The notes: a model not told the origin generated them from the letters alone. Positions 37,905-46,654 are shown, counted from the stretch's first letter. The stretch is DNA of 64,000 bases from an uncultured Pelagibacteraceae bacterium (GCA_902543375.1 CACBYE010000006.1:1-64000); one strand, 5' to 3'. Translations and numbers: made by a program.

Positions 37905-39019
37905 TTAAAATTTTTGTGAAGGTTGATTGCATATCTATCAGTCATTCCTGAGATAAAATCTGAAATAGCTCTGTACTTATCCTTTGAAAGTTGTTTTTTT
38001 GAAATAAATTTTGTGGGATTTAATTTAATTTTTTTAAATAATCTATTTATAATTGATTTACCCTTGTTATTTTTATTGAGCACATTCTTATTATTATACA
38101 TTTTAGTTTTTAAAAAGTATCTTATTTCATTATCAGAATTTTTTATATCATCAGAAAAATCAACTATCAAAGAGGTTGTTTTATTTATATCTTTCAAACT
38201 TTGAATATTATTATCAACTAAATTTTTTTTGGTATTTCTAATTAGATCTTTTATCATTAAATCAATCGAGTCTCTTACAATTTGATATATTGCGATTTTG
38301 TAATTCTGTTTATTTATTTTTTTTTTATATTTTTTATAAATGTCTTTAAAAAAATTAATTTCCACTAACTCCTCTAATTTGAATAAATTTGCATTTATTC
38401 CGTCTTGAATATCATGGTTATTATAAGCTATATCATCTGAAATAGCAGAAATTTGAGCTTCTATCGATGGATATGTTTTAAAGTTAATCATATTTTTAAA
38501 TTTTTTAATGCCAATTAATCTATCAACCAAGTCTAGATCATCTACTGGTCCATTATGTTTTAAAAGTCCCTCTAATGTTTCAATAGATAAGTTTAAACCA
38601 TTATATTTGAGATACTTATTTTCTAAAAGCATTACAATACGCAATGTTTGTAAATTATGATCAAAACCTCCATGCTCTTCCATACATTCATTTAAAGCAT
38701 TCTCACCTGCATGACCAAAGGGCGTATGTCCTAAATCATGTGCAAGACTTAAAGTTTCAGCTAAATCTTCATTTAAATTTAAATATCGTGTTATAGATCT
38801 CGCTATTTGAGCAACTTCCATAGAATGAGTAATTCGAGTTCTATAATGATCCCCTTCAGTATTCACAAATACCTGTGTTTTATGTTTTAGTCTTCTAAAG
38901 GAAGCACTGTGAATAATACGATCCCTATCCCTTTGAAACGGACTTCTATATTTTGTTACCGATTCTTTAAATATTCTACCTTTACTTTTAAATTGACCAA
39001 TTGGTGAGTATTTTTTCAT
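37901..39019 (-). CDS. dgt: Deoxyguanosinetriphosphate triphosphohydrolase-like protein
   Basis: 372 residues. HD-domain residues are clear: RLKHKTQVF near 43-51, THSMEVAQIARSI near 64-76, and LAHDLGHTPFGHAGENAL near 92-109 with the HD pair. These enzymes hydrolyse dGTP or other dNTPs to the nucleoside and triphosphate and so regulate dNTP pools. The dgt-argS-small protein-nagZ order is conserved in Alphaproteobacteria. It is divergent from the Fe-S carrier gene. Confidence 0.93.
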   Translation of the reverse strand: MKKYSPIGQFKSKGRIFKESVTKYRSPFQRDRDRIIHSASFRRLKHKTQVFVNTEGDHYRTRITHSMEVAQIARSITRYLNLNEDLAETLSLAHDLGHTPFGHAGENALNECMEEHGGFDHNLQTLRIVMLLENKYLKYNGLNLSIETLEGLLKHNGPVDDLDLVDRLIGIKKFKNMINFKTYPSIEAQISAISDDIAYNNHDIQDGINANLFKLEELVEINFFKDIYKKYKKKINKQNYKIAIYQIVRDSIDLMIKDLIRNTKKNLVDNNIQSLKDINKTTSLIVDFSDDIKNSDNEIRYFLKTKMYNNKNVLNKNNKGKSIINRLFKKIKLNPTKFISKKQLSKDKYRAISDFISGMTDRYAINLHKNFK

Positions 39020-39069
39020 CCTTTAAAATAAAATTATAAGTATTATATTAGTAATACCAATGATCACTC

Positions 39070-39387
39070 ATGATAAAAGAAATTAAATTTACTGAAAAAG
39101 CCCTTAAACAGATCAATGTTTTGTTATCAAAAAAAGATAAAGGATCTTTTTTTAGAATCGCTATTAAAGGTGGTGGTTGCTCAGGCTTCCAATATGAATT
39201 TACTTTTGACAATGAAAAAGCAGCAGATGATTTAAATTATGAGAATATATTGATAGATAAGACATCTGCTGATTTATTAAAGGGGTCGGAAATAGACTAT
39301 GTTTCCGAATTAATTGGAGAACAATTCAAAATAACTAATCCACAAACCAAATCATCTTGTGGTTGTGGTGTTTCTTTTTCTCTTTAA
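39070..39387 (+). CDS. erpA: A-type iron-sulfur carrier protein (ErpA/IscA family)
   Basis: 105 residues. The three conserved Cys are in KGGGCSGFQYEF near 33-44 and SSCGCGVSF near 95-103. A-type carriers pass Fe-S clusters from the scaffold to apo-proteins. ErpA and IscA are hard to separate on sequence alone; the genomic place divergent from dgt is where erpA-like genes are found in Alphaproteobacteria. The TAA stop overlaps the ATG of xth (TAATG). Confidence 0.9.
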   Translation: MIKEIKFTEKALKQINVLLSKKDKGSFFRIAIKGGGCSGFQYEFTFDNEKAADDLNYENILIDKTSADLLKGSEIDYVSELIGEQFKITNPQTKSSCGCGVSFSL

Positions 39388-40163
39388 TGATTATTTCCTC
39401 GTGGAATGTTAATTCTGTTCGAGCACGTATTGAAAATATTAAAAGTTATCTTCTAAAATATAAACCAGATATTTTAATGATGCAGGAAATCAAAACTGAA
39501 GAAATAAATTTTCCTTTTGATGATTTTTCTTCAATGGATTATGAAAATCATGTATTTGGTCAAAAGAGCTACAATGGTGTTGCAATAATTTCAAAAAAAA
39601 AATTGAAGAATATCAGAACAGATTTAATAAAAGATAAACTAAAACAATCGAGGATAATCTCAGCTGAACTTGAATATAAAAAGAAAAATGTTCAATTAAT
39701 TAACATTTATACTCCAAACGGTAATCCTGTTGATACTGAAAAATATGATTACAAAAAAAAATGGCTAAATGATTTAATAAAACAATTAAAAAACCTAATT
39801 AAAAAAAATCAAAATATAATTCTAGCAGGTGACTTTAATATTATTCCAGCAGCAGAAGATGTTTATAATCCAAAAAGCTTTGAAGACGATGCTTTGTTTA
39901 GATTGGAAATTAGAAAAAAACTAAGAGAAATGATTAATCTAGGTTTTAATGATGTTTATAGACATTTTAATGAGACTAAAGAAGGATATACCTTTTGGGA
40001 TTACATGAGAGGAGCGTGGCAAAAAAATAATGGTATGAGAATAGATCATTTTTTAGTGTCAAATTCTTTAATAGATCAAATTAAGTCTATAAACATAAAT
40101 AAAGATCCTAGAGGAAGAGAAAAACCCTCAGATCATACTCCAATAGAAATAACTTTAATTTAA
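39387..40163 (+). CDS. xth: Exodeoxyribonuclease III
   Basis: 258 residues from the ATG at 39387, chosen because the protein then begins with the standard MIISSWNVNSVRARI and overlaps the Fe-S carrier stop by one base; an in-frame ATG 30 nt upstream lies inside that gene. Active-site motifs are LMMQEIKT near 37-44, GDFNIIP near 150-156 and PSDHTPIEI near 248-256. It is an AP endonuclease and 3'-phosphodiesterase in base excision repair. Convergent 4-nt overlap with znuA. Confidence 0.95.
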   Translation: MIISSWNVNSVRARIENIKSYLLKYKPDILMMQEIKTEEINFPFDDFSSMDYENHVFGQKSYNGVAIISKKKLKNIRTDLIKDKLKQSRIISAELEYKKKNVQLINIYTPNGNPVDTEKYDYKKKWLNDLIKQLKNLIKKNQNIILAGDFNIIPAAEDVYNPKSFEDDALFRLEIRKKLREMINLGFNDVYRHFNETKEGYTFWDYMRGAWQKNNGMRIDHFLVSNSLIDQIKSININKDPRGREKPSDHTPIEITLI

Positions 40164-41218
40164 CAACCTTTGAAAGATTTTGACATGTTTCCGATCAATT
40201 GAAAATATAAATCTTTACCAGGGTCAAGTGTAGCTCCTAACGGATCTATAACTCCTGTTGCAATATTCGTATCTTTTGCAACTGCCTTGATAATATCTGG
40301 ATTGAATTGAGGTTCTGAAAATATACAACTCACTTTATCATGTTCAATTATTTCTCTAATTTCAGCTAATTGTTCGGCTCCAGGCATTACATCTGTATTA
40401 ACAGTAAATGCTCCTAGAATATTTACACCAAATCTTTTTTCGAAATATTGATATGCATCATGAAAAACAATTGATCTAAAATCTTTATTTAAATCGGATT
40501 TTACTTTTTTAGTAAGCTTATCTAAATCTTTGTGAGCTTTTTTAAGGTTGGCTTTATATTTCGTCTCATTCTTTTTGTCATTTTCGATCAGATGTTCTGC
40601 CATTTCACTCAAAATTACTTTTGCATTCATAGGATCTAACCAAATGTGTGGATCAAATTCACCGTGCGCATGACCTTCGTGTCCGTGACCATGATCATCA
40701 TGGTCGTCTTCTTTATGCCCCTCTTTGTCATGATCATCATCATGTCCATGTTCTTTATCTTTATCATGGTCGTGATCGTCGTGATCATCCTCTTTTTTCG
40801 CATGATCATCATGATCATCCTCTTTGTGCCCATGATCATCATGTTCCTCAAAAATATTTCTTTCTCTAAATTTAAGTTTAGTTAAACCTTTAATTTCCAT
40901 TAACTCAATTTTTTCAGCTTTTTTTGCAATAGACTTCAGTGGTTTTTCTAAGAAACTTTCTATATCTTCACCAACCCAAAATATAATGTCTGCATTTTGG
41001 ATCATTTTTGCATGTGATGGCTTAAGTGCAAATCCATGTGGGGAGGCGTAACCATCAACAATTAAATCTGGTTTCCCAACACCATCCATCAGATAACTTG
41101 CAAGAGAATGAATTGGTTTAATTGTTGCTACAACTTTGATTTCAGCATTAACGGGTGTAAAAATTGTTAAGAATGATAATAATGATAATAATAATGGAAG
41201 TTTTTTAAAAGTTTTCAT
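40160..41218 (-). CDS. znuA: Zinc ABC transporter substrate-binding protein
   Basis: 352 residues with a signal peptide (cleavage near VNA at 23-25). The cluster A-I fold is seen from KVVATIKPIHSLASYL near 28-43, with His ligands in SPHGFALKPS near 58-67, HIWLDPMNA after the loop, and FHDAYQYF. Residues about 122-190 are an extreme His/Asp/Glu/Lys loop with over 20 His, typical of ZnuA zinc-sensing or zinc-gathering loops but long. It captures Zn2+ in the periplasm. Divergent from znuCB across a Zur-type operator. Confidence 0.95.
   Translation of the reverse strand: MKTFKKLPLLLSLLSFLTIFTPVNAEIKVVATIKPIHSLASYLMDGVGKPDLIVDGYASPHGFALKPSHAKMIQNADIIFWVGEDIESFLEKPLKSIAKKAEKIELMEIKGLTKLKFRERNIFEEHDDHGHKEDDHDDHAKKEDDHDDHDHDKDKEHGHDDDHDKEGHKEDDHDDHGHGHEGHAHGEFDPHIWLDPMNAKVILSEMAEHLIENDKKNETKYKANLKKAHKDLDKLTKKVKSDLNKDFRSIVFHDAYQYFEKRFGVNILGAFTVNTDVMPGAEQLAEIREIIEHDKVSCIFSEPQFNPDIIKAVAKDTNIATGVIDPLGATLDPGKDLYFQLIGNMSKSFKGC
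40663..40852. repeat. Low-complexity His/Asp repeat tract inside znuA
   Basis: About 190 nt built from reiterated CATGATCATC-like units encoding (H/D/E/K)n. It also opens spurious reading frames on both strands. Likely to vary in length between strains. Confidence 0.8.
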
Positions 41219-41236
41219 AGTTTAATTAAGTTAAAT

Positions 41237-41251
41237 TGTTATAATATAACA
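41237..41251. promoter_or_regulatory. Zur operator, perfect 7-1-7 palindrome
   Basis: TGTTATAATATAACA is a perfect 7-1-7 inverted repeat between znuA and znuC. It is identical to the core of the known Zur consensus TGTTATANTATAACA. With znuA 19 nt and znuC 39 nt away it can repress both directions when zinc is replete. Confidence 0.8.
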
Positions 41252-41255
41252 TTTT

Positions 41256-41268
41256 GTAATAATATAAC
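41256..41268. promoter_or_regulatory. Second Zur half-degenerate box
   Basis: GTAATAATATAAC is the same 13-nt palindrome core with one mismatch, centred 18 nt from the first box. The tandem suggests co-operative binding of two Zur dimers or one box per promoter. Confidence 0.55.
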
Positions 41269-41289
41269 GTTTGTAAGTCAAGAGATAAA

Positions 41290-42036
41290 ATGAGTTCTAA
41301 TCAAAATATATTGGTCAAATTGAAAGATGCCGGCTTTAAAATAAATGACAAATGGCTTGTCCAAGGAGTTTCATTTCAAGTTGAAAAAGGTAAAATAGTT
41401 ACTCTCATTGGACCGAATGGGTCAGGAAAAAGCACCACTGCAAAAATTGCTTTAGGAATTTATAAAAAAATCGAGGGCGCAGTTGAAAAATTCACTAATA
41501 AGGTTGGATATGTTCCCCAAAAAATTTCAATTGATTGGACGTTACCACTTAGAGTTAATGATTTCATGGTACTTACTGAAAATCTTAAGTCTGAAACAAT
41601 AGATGAAGCTTTATCGTTAACTGGTGTTATTCATTTAAAAGATAAAAATTTAGGTGATTTATCTGGTGGTGAATTTCAAAGAGTATTGCTTGCTAGAGCT
41701 ATATCAAAAAAACCTGACTTGCTGGTACTTGATGAGCCAGTTCAAGGCGTAGATTTTACTGGTGAAATAGCATTATACGAACTAATCAAGAAAATTTCTG
41801 ATGAACTTAATTGTGGTATTTTATTAATCTCTCATGACTTACATACTGTAATGAGTGCTACAGACCATGTGGTTTGTCTAAATGGTCATGTATGTTGCTC
41901 GGGATCACCTATAGATGTTGCAAAAAATAACGAATATAAAGCGCTATTTGGTGAGCAAGCTTCACAAATATTGTCAAGGTATGAACATAAACACGATCAT
42001 ATTCATACTAATGAAGGAAAAATTAAAAAAAATTAA
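41290..42036 (+). CDS. znuC: Zinc ABC transporter ATP-binding protein
   Basis: 248 residues. Walker A GPNGSGKST near 38-46, signature LSGGEFQRVLLARA near 126-139, Walker B LLVLDEP near 146-152, and the H-loop His in LISHDLH. The tail HKHDHIHTNEG carries extra His residues as in other ZnuC proteins. Energises Zn2+ import with ZnuA and ZnuB. Stop codon is followed directly by the znuB ATG. Confidence 0.95.
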   Translation: MSSNQNILVKLKDAGFKINDKWLVQGVSFQVEKGKIVTLIGPNGSGKSTTAKIALGIYKKIEGAVEKFTNKVGYVPQKISIDWTLPLRVNDFMVLTENLKSETIDEALSLTGVIHLKDKNLGDLSGGEFQRVLLARAISKKPDLLVLDEPVQGVDFTGEIALYELIKKISDELNCGILLISHDLHTVMSATDHVVCLNGHVCCSGSPIDVAKNNEYKALFGEQASQILSRYEHKHDHIHTNEGKIKKN

Positions 42037-42840
42037 ATGTTTGATGATTTTTTTATAAGAGCTTTAGTAGCAGGAATTGGAGTTGCTTTAGTAACCGGAC
42101 CTCTTGGTTGTTTTGTAGTTTGGAGAAGGTTATCATACTTTGGTGATACTCTGGCCCACTCTGCTTTATTGGGAGTAACATTAGCCTTTACAATGGAATT
42201 CAACATTGCAATATCTGTATTTATAATTTCTTCCTTAATAGCGTTAACTTTAATACAACTTCAAAAAAGAACTAATCTTCCAGGAGATGCCTTGCTTGGA
42301 CTTTTAGCTCACTCATCTTTAGCAGTTGGGCTTGTTGTCATAGGTTTTTTAACATTTATTAGATTTGATATCATGGGATTATTGTTTGGTGACATATTAG
42401 CAGTGACGGTAGATGATTTATTAATCATATGGATTGGAGGAGCTATAATTCTCTTAATTCTAAAGTTGATTTGGAAGCCCTTATTTGCATCAACAGTTAA
42501 TTATGAATTAGCGGAAGCTGAAGGTTTAAATCCTGATAGAGCTAAAGCTATATTCACAATTTTAATGGCAGCAATCATTGCTATATCAATTAAAATGGTC
42601 GGATTATTATTGATTACTGGAATGTTAATTATACCTGCAGCAATGGCTCGAAATATTTCAACGAGTCCACAAAAAATGGTTGTCTACTCAATTATAGGAG
42701 GTTTGTTGTCAGTAATTTTAGGATTATTTTCCTCACTGGAGTTTAACACTTCATCAGGACCTTCAATTATAACTGCTGCTTTTTTGTTGTTTATAATCTC
42801 ATTATTTAGAATCAAACAAACAATTAAATTGAAAAATTAA
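42037..42840 (+). CDS. znuB: Zinc ABC transporter permease
   Basis: 267 residues with about eight membrane helices of the ABC-3 family. WRRLSYFGDTLAHSALLGV near 29-47 and the cytosolic coupling region ELAEAEGLNPDRAKAIF near 157-173 are typical. It forms the inner-membrane channel. Zero gap after znuC, 16 nt before zur. Confidence 0.95.
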   Translation: MFDDFFIRALVAGIGVALVTGPLGCFVVWRRLSYFGDTLAHSALLGVTLAFTMEFNIAISVFIISSLIALTLIQLQKRTNLPGDALLGLLAHSSLAVGLVVIGFLTFIRFDIMGLLFGDILAVTVDDLLIIWIGGAIILLILKLIWKPLFASTVNYELAEAEGLNPDRAKAIFTILMAAIIAISIKMVGLLLITGMLIIPAAMARNISTSPQKMVVYSIIGGLLSVILGLFSSLEFNTSSGPSIITAAFLLFIISLFRIKQTIKLKN

Positions 42841-42856
42841 TTAGGAAAATGTAAAA

Positions 42857-43261
42857 ATGAGTAAAATGCAAAATCTCTCAAAAAATCAACAAATTATTTT
42901 TGATTTAATCGATAAATCTCCAGAACCTCTAAAAGCTTATTCAATACTATTTAATGTGCAAAAAAGAGGTATTAAAGCCCCATTACAAGTTTATAGAGCA
43001 TTAGACAAATTAGTTGAAATTGGAAAAATTCATAAAATTGAAAGCAGAAACGCTTTCATTGCCTGTCAAAATTCAAGTTGTCAAATCTCAAAAGCTACAG
43101 CTTTTTCAATATGTGAAAGTTGTGAAAAAGTTACAGAGATTAATAATTCTAATCTTTCAAAATATCTTACAGGGTTTAAAGATAAAAATGGAATGAAATA
43201 TAACAAATATAACCTTGAATTTTTTGGATTATGCAAAAAATGTGTATCTAAAAAAAGTTAA
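42857..43261 (+). CDS. zur: Zinc uptake regulator (Fur family)
   Basis: 134 residues. An N-terminal winged helix (residues 5-65, including APLQVYRALDKLVEIGKIHKI) and a C-terminal domain with structural zinc Cys pairs CESC near 91-94 and CKKC near 128-131 define a Fur-family repressor, and its place after znuCB makes it Zur. The usual His-rich stretch before the first CxxC is replaced by CQNSSCQISKATAFS, so the regulatory zinc site must use other ligands, perhaps the two extra Cys. It probably binds the 41237-41268 boxes and represses its own operon. Confidence 0.88.
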   Translation: MSKMQNLSKNQQIIFDLIDKSPEPLKAYSILFNVQKRGIKAPLQVYRALDKLVEIGKIHKIESRNAFIACQNSSCQISKATAFSICESCEKVTEINNSNLSKYLTGFKDKNGMKYNKYNLEFFGLCKKCVSKKS

Positions 43262-43269
43262 AGCCATTA

Positions 43270-43608
43270 ATGATATTTTTTACTTTAAAGATTGTGCTTG
43301 CTGCAATCATAATAGCCTTTGCTAGCTGGCTTTCAGGTCAAAATCCAAAAATTGCAGGTTTTATTATTGCTTTACCTCTTGTATCACTAATAGCTATAGC
43401 TTTGTCTTACTACGAGCATAATGATGTTGAAAAAACAGTTCTTTTCACCAAAAGTATATTAATTGCAGTACCTGTAAGCTATTTATTTTTTTTACCATTC
43501 TTTTTTTCAAAATCTTTAAATATGAATTTTTTCTTAATGTATGGTGCAGGATTAGGTTTGTTAATTATCGGTTTTTTTATTCATAAATATATAACTAATT
43601 TTCTTTAA
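43270..43608 (+). CDS. Small four-helix membrane protein, DUF3147-like
   Basis: 112 residues with four predicted membrane helices (about 3-20, 27-47, 58-78, 88-108). The pattern PKIAGFIIALPLVSLIAI near 26-43 resembles DUF3147 proteins. Function unknown. Last gene of the znuC-znuB-zur run, 8 nt after zur, so it may be zinc-regulated. Confidence 0.6.
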   Translation: MIFFTLKIVLAAIIIAFASWLSGQNPKIAGFIIALPLVSLIAIALSYYEHNDVEKTVLFTKSILIAVPVSYLFFLPFFFSKSLNMNFFLMYGAGLGLLIIGFFIHKYITNFL

Positions 43609-43654
43609 TACATTTAATCTAAAATAAACTTGTACAAATAATAAAAAATAGAAT

Positions 43655-45097
43655 TTATTCTACTATCAAGGTGTCTTTAGATCCACCACCTTGAGAACTA
43701 TTTACAATTGTGCTTCCTTTTCTAAGTGCAACTCTTGTCAGACCACCAGTTGTAACATAGCTTGTTTTACCACTTAAAACGAAAGGTCTTAAATCTAGAT
43801 GTCTAGGTTCTATGTTTTTTTCAGTGATAGTTGGCGCTGTTGATAAAGTTTCTAAAGGTTGTGCAATATATTCCCTTGGATTTTTTTTAATTTTTTGTGC
43901 TACTTCTTCTCTCTCTTTTGTGGAAGCCTTAGGACCTATCATTATCCCATACCCACCTGAAGCATTAGCTGGTTTTACAACTAATCTAGACATATTTTCT
44001 AATACATACTCTCTTTGTTTTTTGTCATGACACAAATAGGTTTCAACTTGATTCAATGTAGGTTGCTCACCTAAATAATAAACAATCATCTTATTTACAT
44101 ATGAATAAACTACTTTATCATCAGCTACACCTGTCCCTATTGCATTAAAAATACCTACATTTTTTTTCAACCAGCATTTAAAAAGTCCTGGAACACCAAT
44201 TAAAGAGTCTTTATTAAAGGCTTTAGGGTCTAAGAAATTATCATCTAGTCTTCTATAGATGCAGTCAACTTTTAAAGGACCTTTTACAGTTTTCATGTAA
44301 ACCATATCGTTTTCTACAAAAAGATCTTTTCCCTCTACCAATGCAATACCCATTTGCTCAGCTAAAAAAGAATGTTCAAAGTAAGCAGAATTATAAATAC
44401 CTGGCGTTAATACTACCATGTGTGGATGAGCAGTTTTTTTAGGTATACATTCATTCATACAATTAAAAAGTTTGTTAGTATATTGATGTATTGATGCAAC
44501 TTTATACCTAGTAAAAAGTTCAGGAAAAACATCTCTCATAACCATTCTGTTTTCAAGCATATACGAAACTCCTGAGGGTACTCTAAGATTATCCTCCAAA
44601 ACTAAATAATCCCCATTTTTATTCCTGATTAAATCTACTCCAGATATATTTGCCCAAGATTTATATTTAGGTGAAAATCCTTCACATTCTTTAACATAAT
44701 AAGGTGAATTAAAAATAATTTCTCTTGGTACAACATTGTCTTTAAAAATTTTCTTTTGATTATAAACATCATCAATAAACAAGTTTAAGGCTTTAACTCT
44801 TTGTTTAAGACCTTTGGTTACTTTGTTCCATTGTGCTTTTGGTATAATTCTTGGAATTATATCTAGGGGCCATTTTTTTTCCTCCGCCCTATTGTTAGCA
44901 GCATAAACTCTAAAATTAATCCCTCTAGCACTTATTGTACTTTGGCAATTTTTTTCAATTTCTTGAAGTTTATCTTTTCCGTATCTTTCTAAAATATTTG
45001 AAATTATAACCGCATGTTTTCGTAGTTTATTTTCACTAGTAAAATAGCCATCGTATGCTTTTGTAGCATTGTAGTTATCCCAGAGTTTCCCCGCCAT
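43655..45097 (-). CDS. Circularly permuted ATP-grasp protein (DUF404/DUF407 type)
   Basis: 480 residues. YDGYFTSENKLRKH near 16-29, LRVPSGVSYMLENR near 173-186, CIYRRLDDNFLDP near 285-297 and RLVVKPANASGGYG near 377-390 match the circularly permuted type 2 ATP-grasp family, thought to join amino or carboxyl groups as peptide-like ligases. In many bacteria this gene lies with an alpha-E protein, a transglutaminase-like protein and an Anbu protease; here only Anbu is adjacent, divergent. Substrate unknown. Confidence 0.88.
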   Translation of the reverse strand: MAGKLWDNYNATKAYDGYFTSENKLRKHAVIISNILERYGKDKLQEIEKNCQSTISARGINFRVYAANNRAEEKKWPLDIIPRIIPKAQWNKVTKGLKQRVKALNLFIDDVYNQKKIFKDNVVPREIIFNSPYYVKECEGFSPKYKSWANISGVDLIRNKNGDYLVLEDNLRVPSGVSYMLENRMVMRDVFPELFTRYKVASIHQYTNKLFNCMNECIPKKTAHPHMVVLTPGIYNSAYFEHSFLAEQMGIALVEGKDLFVENDMVYMKTVKGPLKVDCIYRRLDDNFLDPKAFNKDSLIGVPGLFKCWLKKNVGIFNAIGTGVADDKVVYSYVNKMIVYYLGEQPTLNQVETYLCHDKKQREYVLENMSRLVVKPANASGGYGIMIGPKASTKEREEVAQKIKKNPREYIAQPLETLSTAPTITEKNIEPRHLDLRPFVLSGKTSYVTTGGLTRVALRKGSTIVNSSQGGGSKDTLIVE

Positions 45098-45202
45098 ACA
45101 ACAATTCTTTAATAATTAACCTAAATATTCAAATGCGTTATAGTTATATCAGATATGCTTGATTTTAAATATATGATAGATAAATAAGGTTTATTAATAG
45201 TT

Positions 45203-45931
45203 ATGACTTATTGTGTTGGCATTAAAGCTCAAGACGGAATTGTATTTGCATCAGATTCTAGAACAAACGCTGGATTAGACAATGTTAACATTTATTCAAA
45301 AATGTTTGTTCATGATGTTGGTGATAGAAGTGTCATTATAGTTACTTCTGGAAACTTAGGTACATCTCAAGCAGTTTATAAATCTATTGAAAAAGATCTT
45401 AAAGGTGACAGTGGAACAAATTTAAATACTTGTAAAGATTTCGATCAGATCGCATCCTATATTGGATCATTAAACATTAAACATTCAGCACCTAAAGGAA
45501 TAAACACAGATACAGTTTTATTAGGTTCCTCATTTTTAGTTGGTGGTCAGATTAAAGGTCAACCATTAGAATTATACTTAGTGTACTCTCAAGGAAATTA
45601 TATTAAGCCAGCTGATAGCAAACCTTATCTAGTTATTGGTGAAGTAAAATACGGCAAACCTATTTTAGATAGAGTTATAAAACCAAGCGTATCTATTGGT
45701 GATGCATCACGTTGTGCCCTAATCTCAATGGACTCAACATTAAAAAGTGATTTAACCGTAGGCCCTCCTATCGATTTTGCTGTCTATAAAAAAGATGAAT
45801 ATAAAATTGCCTCACAAAAATGCTTAAATATCACTGATACTGAATATTCTAAGGTCTGTGATCAATGGTCAGATGGTATCTTTAAGATTTTTGACTCTTT
45901 TCCAAGATTTGATTGGGAAAACAATAAATAA
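45203..45931 (+). CDS. Anbu proteasome-like peptidase
   Basis: 242 residues. The start MTYCVGIKAQDGIVFASDSRTNAG is that of Anbu (bacterial proteasome-related) proteins; Thr2, after Met removal, would be the N-terminal nucleophile, with Asp18 and Lys33 (FASDSRT, YSKMFV) as the usual partners. Anbu forms helical or ring oligomers and is of uncertain substrate. It is divergent from the permuted ATP-grasp gene, 105 nt away. Confidence 0.9.
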   Translation: MTYCVGIKAQDGIVFASDSRTNAGLDNVNIYSKMFVHDVGDRSVIIVTSGNLGTSQAVYKSIEKDLKGDSGTNLNTCKDFDQIASYIGSLNIKHSAPKGINTDTVLLGSSFLVGGQIKGQPLELYLVYSQGNYIKPADSKPYLVIGEVKYGKPILDRVIKPSVSIGDASRCALISMDSTLKSDLTVGPPIDFAVYKKDEYKIASQKCLNITDTEYSKVCDQWSDGIFKIFDSFPRFDWENNK

Positions 45932-46000
45932 AATTATTTTTCCTATAAACTGTAATAAATTCTTAACATAACTGAAATAATAACAACGAAAGGGGATTTT

Positions 46001-46222
46001 ATGTTTATAAAAAAATATCTAAAGTGGATCAGTACTTTTTTAGTTTTAGTAGGAATACTTCTTACAAACTTAAATATATATCCATTAAATATATATTTTC
46101 ATGGATTAGGAGTTGTCGGATGGACTATCGCTGGATTTATTAGCAAAGATAAAGCGATACTTACTAACTTTGGATTACAAATTCCATTATTTGTTATTGG
46201 AATTTATAAGATTATTTTTTAA
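46001..46222 (+). CDS. Small two-to-three-helix membrane protein
   Basis: 73 residues, almost wholly hydrophobic with likely helices at 7-25, 31-47 and 53-72. A good ribosome binding site (AAAGGGG, 8 nt before the ATG) supports it as real. No family recognised. It abuts arsC with no gap, so it belongs to the arsC-aquaporin-Nudix transcript. Confidence 0.65.
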   Translation: MFIKKYLKWISTFLVLVGILLTNLNIYPLNIYFHGLGVVGWTIAGFISKDKAILTNFGLQIPLFVIGIYKIIF

Positions 46223-46654
46223 ATGAAGAATATTTTGTTTGTATGCACAGGTAATTCAGCAAGAAGTATTATTGCTGAAAGTATAATAAATAACGAGTAT
46301 GACGATAAGTATAAAGGTTTTAGTGCTGGGAGTAATCCAACAGGAAAAATTAATGAGGATGTGAAGAATTATTTATTATCAAAACATTATGATCTTTCAA
46401 ATTATAGATCTAAAAATTTTAATACGTTCGTTGATAGTCAAATTAAAATGGATTATGTGATTACAGTTTGTAATAATGCCAATAACGAAGTCTGTCCTAT
46501 TTGGCCAAATAAAGATCAGATAATTCATTGGGACATAGTGGATCCTGTTAAATTACTTAATGAAACAAACGACTTAAATAAAAAAGATGAAATAATAGAA
46601 AAAGTTTACAATAATATTCATAAAAGAATAAAGGAACTGCTTTATGAAAAATAA
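46223..46654 (+). CDS. arsC: Arsenate reductase, thioredoxin-coupled (LMW-PTP fold)
   Basis: 143 residues. The P-loop VCTGNSARS at 7-15 has the nucleophile Cys8; Cys83 and Cys91 (CNNANNEVC) match the two resolving Cys of the B. subtilis-type triple-Cys ArsC. HWDIVDP near 102-108 has the general acid Asp. It reduces arsenate to arsenite. It overlaps the aquaporin gene by 11 nt, which would let arsenite leave by channel. Confidence 0.9.
   Translation: MKNILFVCTGNSARSIIAESIINNEYDDKYKGFSAGSNPTGKINEDVKNYLLSKHYDLSNYRSKNFNTFVDSQIKMDYVITVCNNANNEVCPIWPNKDQIIHWDIVDPVKLLNETNDLNKKDEIIEKVYNNIHKRIKELLYEK

Noticed and set aside
40646-40885. Met/Ile-rich and His-rich open frames on both strands within znuA
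   Set aside because: They are shadows created by the repetitive His/Asp tract of znuA; composition is bizarre and no ribosome site is present.
45932-46000. Gap before the arsC cluster as a possible ArsR operator or riboswitch
   Set aside because: No palindrome or conserved riboswitch core was visible in the 69 nt.
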